From: Hyphomonadaceae bacterium UBA7672
Lineage (GTDB): Bacteria > Pseudomonadota > Alphaproteobacteria > Caulobacterales > Hyphomonadaceae
Assembly (NCBI GenBank): GCA_002483135.1
Contig: DLHI01000025.1
Coordinates: forward strand, 1-64,000
Length of the DNA stretch: 64,000 bases
Direction: 5' to 3'
Shown one piece after another: positions 24,675 through 33,496 of the stretch; within the stretch, counting starts at the first letter, position 1, and every line of letters begins with the position of its first letter. Made by a program: the position numbers and the translations under genes. A model generated the notes under the pieces. The model was not told where the DNA came from. It saw nothing but the letters and a program-made list of their open reading frames with translations, and did no database searches.

Positions 24675-26063
24675 ATGTGGATGCGCGCTGCCATGGGCCT
24701 TCTGGCAGCGGCGATTGCCGGCCTCGTTGCCTGTTCGTGTACAATTCCTGACGCTGCGCCAACATCGTCGGCGCTGTCAGTTGGCGCTCCGGCCGCGCCC
24801 CGCATGGTGGTTGTCGATCAGCGCGACGTCTCGGTCGACCAGCCCCCGCCGCATGGGGCCATTGGCATGAGCACGGCCTATCGCATCAGCGATGTGGCGC
24901 CGGGCCGGACGATGGAATTCCGACGCCGCGTTCTTCATCCGGGATCGGCGATCGGCGAACATCCAATTGACCACGACGAAGTCTATTACGTGCTGGCGGG
25001 CGAAGGCGAGGTTGTCTCCGATGGAGAAAGGCGAACGCTGAGCGCAGGGATGGCGGCGTATCTGTACGACGGCGCCGTGGTCGGAATCCGGCAACTGGGA
25101 GCGGCGCCGCTCGACCTGATTATTTCCTATCCGCTGAAACCGGTTGCGCCTGATTTTCTGGTTGATGCCGGCCGGGCGCCCGACTTCGAGATCGAACTCT
25201 GGCCGGGCGGCGCGCCTGGCGGGGAAGCCATCGATCTGACCGAGCATGTGGTCGATCGCGAGAATCCCTTCGGCCTTGTCGATCGCGCGGCGCACGATGT
25301 GACCCGGCCGACGCTGTCGGTGTTCAGGCCTGAGCGGCCGGATGGGTCGGCGATCCTGATCGTCCCCGGCGGCGGCTATCGCTGGGTGGTGATCGACAAG
25401 GAAGGCTTCGAGGGCGCCCGCTGGTTCTCGCGTCAGGGAGCGACCGTCTATGTGCTGAAGCATCGCCTGCCGCACCAGGGTTGGGCGGCAGGGCCGGATA
25501 CTCCCTTGCAGGACGCGCAGCGCGCCATTCGCATCATCCGCTCGCGTGCGGCGACCGACGGCGTGGACCCGGCGCGGGTGATGGTGATGGGATTTTCCGC
25601 CGGTGGCCATGTAGCTGGGTCGCTTGCCACGCGGTTCGATGCCCGCGTCTACGACCCGAGCGACGAGACGGACGCGCTGTCTGCGCGTCCTGATGCTGTG
25701 ACCTTGATGTATCCGGTCGTGTCGATGAAGGCGGAAATCGCGCATGCGGGGTCGCGTGCGAATTTGATCGGCGATGCGCCATCACAGGCAATCATCGAAC
25801 GATATTCGCTGGAGATTGCGCCGCCTTCGACAACGCCGCCGACCTTGCTGATCCATGCTGCCGACGATTCCAGCGTTCCCGTCGAAAATGCGATGGTGAT
25901 GTTCGACGCGCTGCGCAAGGCGGGGGTCACGACGTCGCTGCACGTCTTCGACAGCGGCGGTCACGGGTTCGGCTTGCGCGGTATCGAAGACGATCCGCGA
26001 TCCGCCTGGCCGGGGCTGGTGATGGATTGGGGCCGCAGGACCGGTATCTTCGCAAAGCCCTGA
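24675..26063 (+). CDS. Exported cupin-alpha/beta-hydrolase fusion (esterase)
   Basis: 462 residues. A lipobox-like AGLVAC near residue 21 suggests an exported lipoprotein. Residues 75-155 form a small cupin (PGSAIGEHPIDHDEVYYVLAGEGEV), with His and Glu positions able to bind metal. Residues 190-462 are an esterase/lipase domain: LIVPGGGYRWVVIDKEG (oxyanion loop), GFSAGGHVAG (nucleophile Ser) and the catalytic His in GGHGFGLR. Such esterases deacetylate xylan or pectin. Placement after a TRAP operon in a pectate lyase locus suggests removal of acetyl or methyl groups from pectin fragments. The fusion of cupin and esterase is uncommon. Confidence 0.82.
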   Translation: MWMRAAMGLLAAAIAGLVACSCTIPDAAPTSSALSVGAPAAPRMVVVDQRDVSVDQPPPHGAIGMSTAYRISDVAPGRTMEFRRRVLHPGSAIGEHPIDHDEVYYVLAGEGEVVSDGERRTLSAGMAAYLYDGAVVGIRQLGAAPLDLIISYPLKPVAPDFLVDAGRAPDFEIELWPGGAPGGEAIDLTEHVVDRENPFGLVDRAAHDVTRPTLSVFRPERPDGSAILIVPGGGYRWVVIDKEGFEGARWFSRQGATVYVLKHRLPHQGWAAGPDTPLQDAQRAIRIIRSRAATDGVDPARVMVMGFSAGGHVAGSLATRFDARVYDPSDETDALSARPDAVTLMYPVVSMKAEIAHAGSRANLIGDAPSQAIIERYSLEIAPPSTTPPTLLIHAADDSSVPVENAMVMFDALRKAGVTTSLHVFDSGGHGFGLRGIEDDPRSAWPGLVMDWGRRTGIFAKP

Positions 26064-26078
26064 CGGAGCGTGCCCGCG

Positions 26079-26912
26079 TCAGGGAATGACGCGGTCGTCG
26101 TGGATGAAATCGACGTCGGGGTTTTCGCCCACGAACATCGAGATCGTCTCTGCAAACGGGAATGCGCCGCCCCAGGCGGGCGCCGTGAATTTTGGCGCCG
26201 GATCGAGGAAGGCCTTGCGCCACGCCGGATAGTCATCGAACCAGAACTCGGCGACGCGCGGATAGGTCTGGTCCGCGACCGTCCTGTAACTGCCGAAGCG
26301 CTTCAAGCCGGGCGCCTTCACCAGCTCCTTTGCGTGCACATCCTTGAACCACTGGTCCCAGCTCTCGGCAGTCACGCCCGCCGGCAGCTTGTAGAAGACG
26401 ACCCAGCGCAGATAGGGCAGTTCCTTTGGCGGGGTGTCGAGCGAGAGGTGCAGCTCGTTCGGATTGACAGGAACGGTAGATGTTTCCGTGTCGAACAACG
26501 TGTTCGCCGCCCAGCCGCCGGGCGGAGGCGTGAACGATTGCAGGGCGCCATAGATGTTGTTTGGCCGCGTGGCGCGGAAGTCGTCGATGGAGTTGAACTG
26601 GATCTCCGTCATCCGCCCATACCAGATCGGGTAGCGGGCAGTTGCCTCGGTGGGGGGCAGGTATGAGCGGAAGGAAACATAGTTGCGCTGCCAGGCCTTG
26701 AAGGCGCGGCGCACCTGAGGCGCGTGGTAGGTCATGTACCAGCGGTCCAGCGCGAGCTGGTCCATCCCCGGCTTCAGGCGGACGGGTATGTAGTGCTTGA
26801 TCGCAACATCGCCTGGCGCCGCCATCGCTTTTGGAGCGGCGGCGGCTGCAGCGCCGAGCAGGGCAAGGCCAAGCGCGCCACGGCGCGAGAGATGTTCCGG
26901 AAACTCCGTCAT
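26079..26912 (-). CDS. Tat-exported tandem EthD-like ferredoxin-fold protein
   Basis: 277 residues. The signal SRRGALGLALLGAAAAAAPK has a twin arginine, cleaved near AMA. Two ferredoxin-like alpha/beta units follow. The first (IKHYIPVRLKPGMDQLALDR, WYMTYHAPQVRRAF) matches the EthD pattern, a dimeric barrel usually tied to aromatic or ether catabolism. The second starts LRWVVFYKLPAGVTAESWDQ. It has no known catalytic assignment. It is last in a four-gene operon, 17 bases after the PQQ dehydrogenase gene. Export of an EthD-like protein is unusual, because known members act in the cytoplasm. Confidence 0.7.
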   Translation of the reverse strand: MTEFPEHLSRRGALGLALLGAAAAAAPKAMAAPGDVAIKHYIPVRLKPGMDQLALDRWYMTYHAPQVRRAFKAWQRNYVSFRSYLPPTEATARYPIWYGRMTEIQFNSIDDFRATRPNNIYGALQSFTPPPGGWAANTLFDTETSTVPVNPNELHLSLDTPPKELPYLRWVVFYKLPAGVTAESWDQWFKDVHAKELVKAPGLKRFGSYRTVADQTYPRVAEFWFDDYPAWRKAFLDPAPKFTAPAWGGAFPFAETISMFVGENPDVDFIHDDRVIP

Positions 26913-26929
26913 GCGGTCTCCTCCAGTGA

Positions 26930-28885
26930 TCAGGGCAGCGCCAGCGCAACCAGCCGGTGTGGCGAGTTGCGGAAACCTATGCCGCAGACAATGAACTGCT
27001 TGCCGCCGGACATGTAGGTCATCGGCGGCCCGTGCGTAAAATCCGGTAAGGGGATCTCGGCGATAACATCGCCCGTAGCCTTGTCGTAGGCGCGGAGAAC
27101 CTTCCTTGCGAAGCGCGGGTCGTGTGGGCCTTCGCCCATGAAGAGCAGCGTCCGGGTCAGGAGGGGGCCTGTGCGGGCGCTGGTGCCGATCCAGCCGAGA
27201 TTGTATGGCTTGAAGCGTGGATCGTCAGTTGCGCCTGGGCCGTTGGGACGCATCCAGACGTGATCGCCAGTGTTGAGATCAATGGCAGTGATGCGGCCAT
27301 AGGGAGGCTTCACGAGCGGCAGATTGCGCGGGCCTACGACAACACCGGCGCGGCCGGCGATCTCGGTATCAGCATCGCCCTCGCCGACGCGACGGCCTGT
27401 TTGATCCAGCGCCATCTGCACCGGCGTCGTCACCGAGGGGACGTAGAGAATGCCCGTCTCGGGATCGACAGCCGAGCCCCACCAGTTTGCGCCGCCAACC
27501 CAGCCGGGCAGCTGCGTCGTCGGCGTTTCACCCAACGGCGTGAACAGAGGTCCGGCGTTGAGCTGGCTGCGAATTGCCTTCGCCTCGGCGAGTATCTCTG
27601 GAGAGAAGTCCACCAGGTCAGCGTCGCTCAAGCCCTGGCGCTCAAATGGCGCAGGCTTCGATGGGAAGGGTTGGGTCGCCGCCGTCCGTTCCACGCGAAT
27701 GGTGGACTGCGGGACAGGCTTTTCCTCGATCGGCCAGACGGGTTCACCTGTCGCCCTGTCGAAGACAAAGCAGAAGCCATGCTTCGTGAGTTGGGCAACG
27801 GCCTTGATGCGGCGGCCATCGACGGTGATGTCGACCAGATTGGGCGCGCAGGGCAGGTCATAGTCCCAGACATCATGATGAACGATCTGGAAGTGCCAGC
27901 GGCGCTTGCCGGTTTCAGCCTCGACCGCGACCAGCGAGTTGGCGAACAGATTGTCGCCGGGGCGTTCGCCGCCGAAGAAGTTGTTCGTAGGGCAGCTGGT
28001 TGGCAGGTAGACGAGGCCAAGCTCCTCGTCGGCGCTCATCATTGTCCAGACATTGCCGTTGCCGGTCTTCTCGGCTGTGCCTGGCGCCCAAGTCTCGTAG
28101 CCGGGTTCGCCGGCCTTCGGGATGATATGGAAGGTCCATTTCAACGCGCCGGTGCGCACGTCGAAGCCACGCACATCGCCGGGCGGCATGACGTCCTGAA
28201 CGCTGCGGTCATGGATGTACTGCCCGACGATCAGCGTGTCGCGGCAGATGATAGGCGGGGAGGTGGAGCCAAACACGTCCGTGGGATCGCGCGTGACGGC
28301 GCGCTGCAGGCCAACTGTGCCGAGATCGACCTCGCCATTCTCGCCGAAGGCGGTGATCGGCTTTCCGGATTTCGCATCAAGCGCGATCAGGCGGTTGTCG
28401 CCCGTGGCGATGAATATGCGGGCATCCTCGCCATCGCGCCACCACGCGACGCCGCGATGCTGGAAGCCCTTGCTCGTCGGACGGCCGTGCTTCCACGTCT
28501 GCGGATCGAACAGCCAGTGTGTCTTGCCCGTCTCCGGATCAATGGCGGCGACCTGGGACATGGCGGTAGAGGTGTAGAGCACGCCATCGGCCATGATTGG
28601 GGTCGCCTGGAACTCGCCGGGCGCCAGCTTCAGGTCCGGATTGGCGTCGATGACCGCCGCGTCCGGAGAAACCCACTCCCATACGATACGCAGGTCGCCG
28701 GCGTTCGTTCGGTCGATCTGATTGAGGGGAGAATATTTCGTCGACGCGGCGTCTGCGCCATAGGCGCGCCATTCGCCGACCGGCGCCGTGGCCGCCGACG
28801 CAAATTGGCGGGCGGGAGTCACACATCCTGCGAGCGCAAGCACGCTTGCGCCGCCGAGCAGGATCAAGCGCCGGTTGACGACCAT
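26930..28885 (-). CDS. PQQ-dependent dehydrogenase lipoprotein
   Basis: 651 residues. The lipobox VLALAGC near residue 21 predicts lipid anchoring. The eight-bladed propeller of quinoprotein dehydrogenases is visible: EWRAYGADAASTKYSPL, the tryptophan-docking repeats (IDPETGKTHWLFD, LDAKSGKPI, VEAETGKRRWHFQ), the conserved HHDVWDYDLP and KAVAQLTKHGFCFVFDRATG. Closest in pattern to membrane glucose/quinate-type PQQ enzymes but without their N-terminal membrane helices or a cytochrome domain. It would oxidise an alcohol, sugar or polyol in the periplasm. Its electron acceptor and substrate are not clear. It is third in the GntR-controlled operon. Confidence 0.9.
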   Translation of the reverse strand: MVVNRRLILLGGASVLALAGCVTPARQFASAATAPVGEWRAYGADAASTKYSPLNQIDRTNAGDLRIVWEWVSPDAAVIDANPDLKLAPGEFQATPIMADGVLYTSTAMSQVAAIDPETGKTHWLFDPQTWKHGRPTSKGFQHRGVAWWRDGEDARIFIATGDNRLIALDAKSGKPITAFGENGEVDLGTVGLQRAVTRDPTDVFGSTSPPIICRDTLIVGQYIHDRSVQDVMPPGDVRGFDVRTGALKWTFHIIPKAGEPGYETWAPGTAEKTGNGNVWTMMSADEELGLVYLPTSCPTNNFFGGERPGDNLFANSLVAVEAETGKRRWHFQIVHHDVWDYDLPCAPNLVDITVDGRRIKAVAQLTKHGFCFVFDRATGEPVWPIEEKPVPQSTIRVERTAATQPFPSKPAPFERQGLSDADLVDFSPEILAEAKAIRSQLNAGPLFTPLGETPTTQLPGWVGGANWWGSAVDPETGILYVPSVTTPVQMALDQTGRRVGEGDADTEIAGRAGVVVGPRNLPLVKPPYGRITAIDLNTGDHVWMRPNGPGATDDPRFKPYNLGWIGTSARTGPLLTRTLLFMGEGPHDPRFARKVLRAYDKATGDVIAEIPLPDFTHGPPMTYMSGGKQFIVCGIGFRNSPHRLVALALP

Positions 28886-28901
28886 TTCGTACTCCCGCGA
28901 G

Positions 28902-29978
28902 CTAGCCGCAGTATGCGTCGAGCAGGCTTTTGATGAAAGTGAAGTCGGACCAGGATCGTGCGCGATTCGGACCCGCGGCGAGAGCCGCAGCTGGATCGAA
29001 TGCGGCCTGGCGCACGGCCGTCAATCCGCACGAGGGCACGATGTACATGCGCTGATTGCCCGCGCCGCCGGCGACAACCATGTCGGCAGGCAGTTCGTGG
29101 CTGTGGCGCGTGAGATCGATGCTGGCGGTCAGCACGTCAGGCTCGGTGGTCGCGCGCGGCAGCCAAAAGGAGACGCCATAGGCCGGGTTTGCCTTGCTGC
29201 CGTGGAAGAGCTGCTCGAACGTCACCGGATCGACAAGCTTTTCGCCGGAAGGCGAGATACCGCCCTTGCGAACGAACTCGCCGAATTTCGCCCACTCACG
29301 CGCCGTGAAGACGGACGCTTGCGAGAGGATTGGGTCGCCTTCGGGCGTCGAGCGCCAGTCGGCCCAAACCATTCCGAGCGGATCGAGAATGCGCGTCTTG
29401 AGGTAGTCGCGCGATGACATCGGCGTGCCGCGCGCTTTCAGCTTGCGCTGGATCAACTCGCCGAAGACCTGAAAGGATTGCGGGCCGTACTGGAACTTTT
29501 CGCCGGGCGCCGCAGTGAACGCCGTCTTGATGGCGTCTGCGTAGCTCGGCGCCCGTCCCCCCGGTTGCCCCAGATTTCCGATGCCGCTGGAAAGCGACAG
29601 GAGCTGGCGGATCGTCACCTGCGACTTCACAGGATCCGCTTTCCATTCGGTGATGGTCTCCGACACTTTTTCGTCAAGCGTCAGCATTCCATCCTTTGCC
29701 GCTGCAGCGGCCATGATCCCGGTAAAGCTCTTGGTGCCGGACCAGATTTCATGCGCCTTGTTCGGCCCGCCTTCGCCCGCATAGCTTTCGCACACCACGG
29801 CGCCGTGCTTCAGCACATAAACGCTGACGCCGCTTTCGGACGTGGAATAGGTGATCGCGCTCTGGCAGCCCTCCGCCGTATTAAGTTCGGCAGATGAAAG
29901 GGCTGCCGGTCCGACCGCACAGGCGGAAAGGACCGGCAGGAGGAGCGCCACGCAGGCGATTGTTCGAAGCATTCTCAT
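28902..29978 (-). CDS. Beta-lactamase-family serine hydrolase, lipoprotein
   Basis: 358 residues from the ATG at 29978 (MRMLRTIACVALLLPVLSAC), whose lipobox predicts a lipid-anchored exported enzyme. Longer upstream frames run into the receptor gene. The class C/EstB-type fold shows the SxxK nucleophile in EIWSGTKSFTG near residue 77. Further features are the helix LTLDEKVSETITEWK, TIRQLLSLSSGIGNL, a Tyr motif region FQYGPQSFQVFGE and a C-terminal VAGGAGNQRMYIVPSCGL in place of KTG. This looks like an esterase or lactonase rather than an antibiotic-destroying enzyme. It is second in the operon, 16 bases after the receptor stop. Confidence 0.86.
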   Translation of the reverse strand: MRMLRTIACVALLLPVLSACAVGPAALSSAELNTAEGCQSAITYSTSESGVSVYVLKHGAVVCESYAGEGGPNKAHEIWSGTKSFTGIMAAAAAKDGMLTLDEKVSETITEWKADPVKSQVTIRQLLSLSSGIGNLGQPGGRAPSYADAIKTAFTAAPGEKFQYGPQSFQVFGELIQRKLKARGTPMSSRDYLKTRILDPLGMVWADWRSTPEGDPILSQASVFTAREWAKFGEFVRKGGISPSGEKLVDPVTFEQLFHGSKANPAYGVSFWLPRATTEPDVLTASIDLTRHSHELPADMVVAGGAGNQRMYIVPSCGLTAVRQAAFDPAAALAAGPNRARSWSDFTFIKSLLDAYCG

Positions 29979-29994
29979 AGTCCTGGTGTTGGGA

Positions 29995-32334
29995 TCAGTC
30001 GACGGAGCGGCCCGAACGTTCTTCCGAACCGAAGGCGATCGCGAATGTGAACCGGATTTCGCGCGGATCGCCATACACATCCCGCAGCGGGTCGCGCAGC
30101 GTGACGTAGGTTTCGTCGAACAGATTTCGCGCCTCGATGCCGAAACGGTATTGGCCATTCTCGAGGCCGATAGAGGCGTTCCACAGATCGAGATCGGGCA
30201 TCTCGACCTGGTTGTTGATCTGTGTCGTGTTGGTGTAGCCGCCGCGCTGGCCGCGATAGGACGCTGATCCCACGAAGCGCCAGTCGTCCATCACACGTTT
30301 GCGGTATGTCATCGTGCCCGTGTAGGTCCACTCGGGAGAGCCTTCGATGGTGCGTCCAGCGTACGGGCCCGAGTCGATGTCGCCGGTGAGGTAGTTGATG
30401 GCGCCGTTGTAGTCGAGGCGGCCCCAGCCCTCGGGGAGGAAAGCATTGCCAAACACTTCAAAGTCGACGCCCTTGGTTTTGGCTTCGCCGGCGTTGAATC
30501 GGTAGTTGCGCGTAACGGCGTTGAACGTGCTGTCCACGGTAACGAGCAGGTCATCGAACTGGTTCTCGAACGCAGTGACGGTGAAGAAGGCGTCCAGCAC
30601 CTCGAATTTCACGCCAACTTCGTAGGCCGTGTTCTTTTCAGGCGTGAAGCTTGACGGAATTGCCGGGTCCAGCACCGAGTTGGCGTTGAAGCCACCCGCG
30701 CGATAACCGATGCCGGCCGATGCGAACACGCGCAGATCGTCGGTGATCTCGTATTTGAGCGATACAGAGGGCGCCGTTGTGTTGAACGTTTCTTCAAGGA
30801 GCGCCCGATTGCGCATGCAGTCCGGGCGTTCGATCTGCGCACGGATCGGGTCATTGTAGACTAGTACGCACGATGTTGGGCCGGTAGCCGGTCCGCGCAC
30901 CACGGTGAAGGCGTCTGTCTTCTTCTCGGAGTGGTTGTAGCGAACGGCTGCATCCAGGGTCAGGGGGTCAAGGATCTGCCAGCTGATGGAAGCGAACGCG
31001 CCTGTCTGGAATTCTTCTTCCTTGACGCCCTGGCCCAGATTGCCCGCCGGGCTGGGCGCCGTGTTGACGGCTGATGTCGTGCGGCCGTCGAGGACTGTCG
31101 TGAACTCTGTCTGACGACCCTGGATGTTGGCGCCGACTATGTAGGAGATCGCATCGTTGATCTCGCTGGAGAAGCGGAGCTCCTCGCTGGTCAGCTCGGT
31201 GTGATCGAAGAAGATCGTATCGCACGAGCGCGTGGCGCAAGTCGCAAGCAGGTTGGTCTGCTGCGGCGTCACATAACCAGGGGCGGTTCTGTCCGTGTCG
31301 GAGGCGAAGTCGGTTGTTCGTTCGCGATACAGGCTGGTGGATGTCAGCGTGCCAAAGCCCGTGTCCCATTCGACCTGGGCGTTATAGTTATTGATCTCTC
31401 GCTCGCTGCTGTTGATGCCGTTCATCCCATAGGTGAAGGGTCCATCGGCGTCAGGTGGCGGAACCTCGGAGGCCGGGGCGGTCGGGTCATTCTGGATGCC
31501 AACTTCGCGGATCACATTCGACGGCGAAACCTCGTTCGAGCCTTCCGCGATCAGAAGGACGTTGAGGAAGTCGAGCGGTTGCCACTCCACGACGCCCTTG
31601 TAGCCCCAGTATTCCTCGACATCGCCGGCCTTGCCTGTGATCACATTGTTGAAGAAGCCGCCTGACTTGTCGGCCATCTGTATGCCGACGCGGGCGCCAA
31701 GCGTATCCGTCAGCGGCATGTTGGCGATGGCGTCGATGCTGAAGCGCTCGATTTCAGGCGACCAGGACGTGCGCACGCTGGCGCCTGGCTCGGATTTCGG
31801 ACGCTGGCTGATCGCCTGCATCACGCCGCCGACCGCGTTTACGCCGTAAAGGGCGCCCTGCGGGCCACGCGTCACCTCCACGCGCGCCACATCGAACAAA
31901 TCCTGGCGGGTGAACGTGCGACCGCCGATATTGCCGCCGGTAATCGATGCGCCGTCCCGCAGAACGGCGATAGGAGAATCGACGCCGGCGGTGCGCGCCG
32001 TGCCTGCCCCGCCGCCGCGGATGTTGTTCTCGGCGTTGATGTTGCCGGTATCGACGAAGGCCAGTCCGGGGAGGAGATAGGAAAGATCGCGGATATCCTT
32101 GAGACCGCCAGCGTCTTCGAGCTGCTGGGCCGACAGGCCAGTCACCGCTGCGGGCACATCCTGCACCTCTTCCTCGACGAGGCGCGCTGTCACGAGCACA
32201 ACGTCGCGATCGGAGTCCTCGCCGCTGGCTTCCTGGGTGGCCGGCGGGGGCGGCGGTTGCTGGCCGGGCGTCTGGGCGGCGGCGCTCCCGCTGATCGCAG
32301 CGATCAAAGCTGCGCCCTGCACAATCTTCTTCAT
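29995..32334 (-). CDS. TonB-dependent receptor of the GntR-controlled locus
   Basis: 779 residues. A signal peptide to about residue 20 (SGSAAAQ) is followed by a Pro/Gln-rich stretch, TonB box DVVLVTARLVEEE, plug domain (VPAAVTGLSAQQLEDAGGLK, NNIRGGG, VARVEVTRGPQGALYGVNAV) and a beta-barrel ending FTFAIAFGSEERSGRSVD. The tail after the terminal aromatic strand is slightly long. It is the outer-membrane gate of the operon; the other three products are all exported, so the imported compound is probably processed in the periplasm. A GntR-type operator lies 60-80 bases upstream. It is not of the TonB-Xanth-Caul subtype seen at 18.6 kb. Confidence 0.93.
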   Translation of the reverse strand: MKKIVQGAALIAAISGSAAAQTPGQQPPPPPATQEASGEDSDRDVVLVTARLVEEEVQDVPAAVTGLSAQQLEDAGGLKDIRDLSYLLPGLAFVDTGNINAENNIRGGGAGTARTAGVDSPIAVLRDGASITGGNIGGRTFTRQDLFDVARVEVTRGPQGALYGVNAVGGVMQAISQRPKSEPGASVRTSWSPEIERFSIDAIANMPLTDTLGARVGIQMADKSGGFFNNVITGKAGDVEEYWGYKGVVEWQPLDFLNVLLIAEGSNEVSPSNVIREVGIQNDPTAPASEVPPPDADGPFTYGMNGINSSEREINNYNAQVEWDTGFGTLTSTSLYRERTTDFASDTDRTAPGYVTPQQTNLLATCATRSCDTIFFDHTELTSEELRFSSEINDAISYIVGANIQGRQTEFTTVLDGRTTSAVNTAPSPAGNLGQGVKEEEFQTGAFASISWQILDPLTLDAAVRYNHSEKKTDAFTVVRGPATGPTSCVLVYNDPIRAQIERPDCMRNRALLEETFNTTAPSVSLKYEITDDLRVFASAGIGYRAGGFNANSVLDPAIPSSFTPEKNTAYEVGVKFEVLDAFFTVTAFENQFDDLLVTVDSTFNAVTRNYRFNAGEAKTKGVDFEVFGNAFLPEGWGRLDYNGAINYLTGDIDSGPYAGRTIEGSPEWTYTGTMTYRKRVMDDWRFVGSASYRGQRGGYTNTTQINNQVEMPDLDLWNASIGLENGQYRFGIEARNLFDETYVTLRDPLRDVYGDPREIRFTFAIAFGSEERSGRSVD

Positions 32335-32395
32335 GTCCGCCTCCCTGTGACGTCGGCGGGATTCCTTGATCCGCCGATCCTTAAGATCTCAAGAA

Positions 32396-32412
32396 TAGTC
32401 GACAATTTGTCG
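32396..32412. promoter_or_regulatory. GntR operator before the TonB receptor operon
   Basis: TAGTCGACAA (32396-32405) matches TTGTCGACAA near the regulator's own start at 9 of 10 positions. It overlaps a second perfect palindrome CGACAA-T-TTGTCG (32400-32412). Two overlapping half-site pairs at one promoter suggest tight repression. Confidence 0.65.
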
Positions 32413-32448
32413 GGGCGTTGTCAAGCTAAAGATACCTCGCGGTAGCGA

Positions 32449-33168
32449 CTAGGTTTTCGCGAGGTCGGGGATGTGGGGGAGAATCCGGTCTCTGCTCAGA
32501 TCAACGATGGCGCGGGCGGCCCATTCTGCGCGCACCGGGTCCCGAGTCTCGATCGCCGACACCATCACGTAGTGCACTTCCTTGGAGCGGCGCGCGAACA
32601 CGTCTTCTGTCTTCATGAAGCGGTGCTGCCACATCGCAAGGTTGCCGACGTGGGTGAAGACCTCGTAGGTCTTGGCCGTGGTGCCCCACTTGCCGATATA
32701 GCGGCCGATCTCGAAGGACAGGCGCACGCGTTCCTCCATGGACACGCCGGCTTTCGCGACCTGATCCACAAGCTTCAAATAGCTGCGTAGCTTGATCAAT
32801 TTATCTGCCGGCATGGCTTGGGCCGCGTGCTTGGCGACCACACCGTAGAGGGCTTCAAGCATGTCGAAGACGTGCACGGTTGTCTCGCCCGACAGCTCCA
32901 TCAACTGAGCGCCGCGCCAGGGATGCATCTCGACAAAGCCCTGCTTGGCGATGTGGCGCAGGGCCTCGCGAACCGGCGAGCGGGACACGCCGAACCGGGC
33001 GGCGATTTCCTGCTCCCGCAGCCACGAGCCAGGCGTGAGCTTCAGTTCAATGATCTCGCGGATGAGCCGGTTGGCGATTTCGACATCAAGAGGCAGGTCG
33101 CTGTCGAGTTGGGCCCGCTTGTCCGTTTGAGAGGCTTCAACGCGACGCTTCGGTACTGATGGTTTCAT
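32449..33168 (-). CDS. GntR-family (FadR subgroup) transcriptional regulator
   Basis: 239 residues from the ATG at 33168 (MKPSVPKRRVEAS). The winged helix-turn-helix at about 20-85 is clear (IANRLIREIIELKLTPGSWL, EQEIAARFGVSRSPVREALR, GFVEMHPWRGAQ). The all-helical FCD-type effector domain follows. ATGs at 33177, 33180 and 33243 would place the TTGTCGACAA palindrome inside or touching the coding region, so the later start is preferred. It likely represses both itself and the divergent-by-function receptor operon transcribed from 32334 on the same strand. Its ligand is probably an acid derived from the imported substrate. Confidence 0.88.
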   Translation of the reverse strand: MKPSVPKRRVEASQTDKRAQLDSDLPLDVEIANRLIREIIELKLTPGSWLREQEIAARFGVSRSPVREALRHIAKQGFVEMHPWRGAQLMELSGETTVHVFDMLEALYGVVAKHAAQAMPADKLIKLRSYLKLVDQVAKAGVSMEERVRLSFEIGRYIGKWGTTAKTYEVFTHVGNLAMWQHRFMKTEDVFARRSKEVHYVMVSAIETRDPVRAEWAARAIVDLSRDRILPHIPDLAKT

Positions 33169-33496
33169 GGTTGGCATCATTTTGTCGACAATATGATGGT
33201 GAGGCAAATCGCAAAGTGGGTCAATGCTGTCCGGAGCCTTCACGTCTGACCCGTCGAGCCGACAATCCGAAGGTGTGGTGGGTCACCGAACTCTGACTCG
33301 GTTTTTCTCAAGCGGCATCGCAGCAGAGGAGGAACGTAGACGAGAGGGTGGTTAACGCTGGAGGCGCGCTGGACCGTCCGCAAATGCGGAAGCACCAGGG
33401 ATTGTGACGTGTCGGGCCTAGGCTTCCGTCCCCCAGGTGGCACGTGGATTGCTAGCCGATAACCGAATGTGCGCCTCGACGCTTGGTGGGACAGCG
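33169..33496. other. Divergent promoter region between gntR and the glycosyltransferase operon
   Basis: The 328-base spacer contains the GntR palindrome at 33182-33191 and its flanks. I see no convincing gene or terminator in the rest. Confidence 0.5.
33182..33191. promoter_or_regulatory. GntR autoregulatory operator
   Basis: The perfect palindrome TTGTCGACAA, within a longer TTTTGTCGACAATATG, sits about 14 bases before the gntR start. It matches the site at 32396. Confidence 0.65.

Noticed and set aside
27122..28933. 603-residue open frame antisense to the PQQ dehydrogenase
   Set aside because: The reverse strand encodes the propeller motifs. This is a composition shadow.
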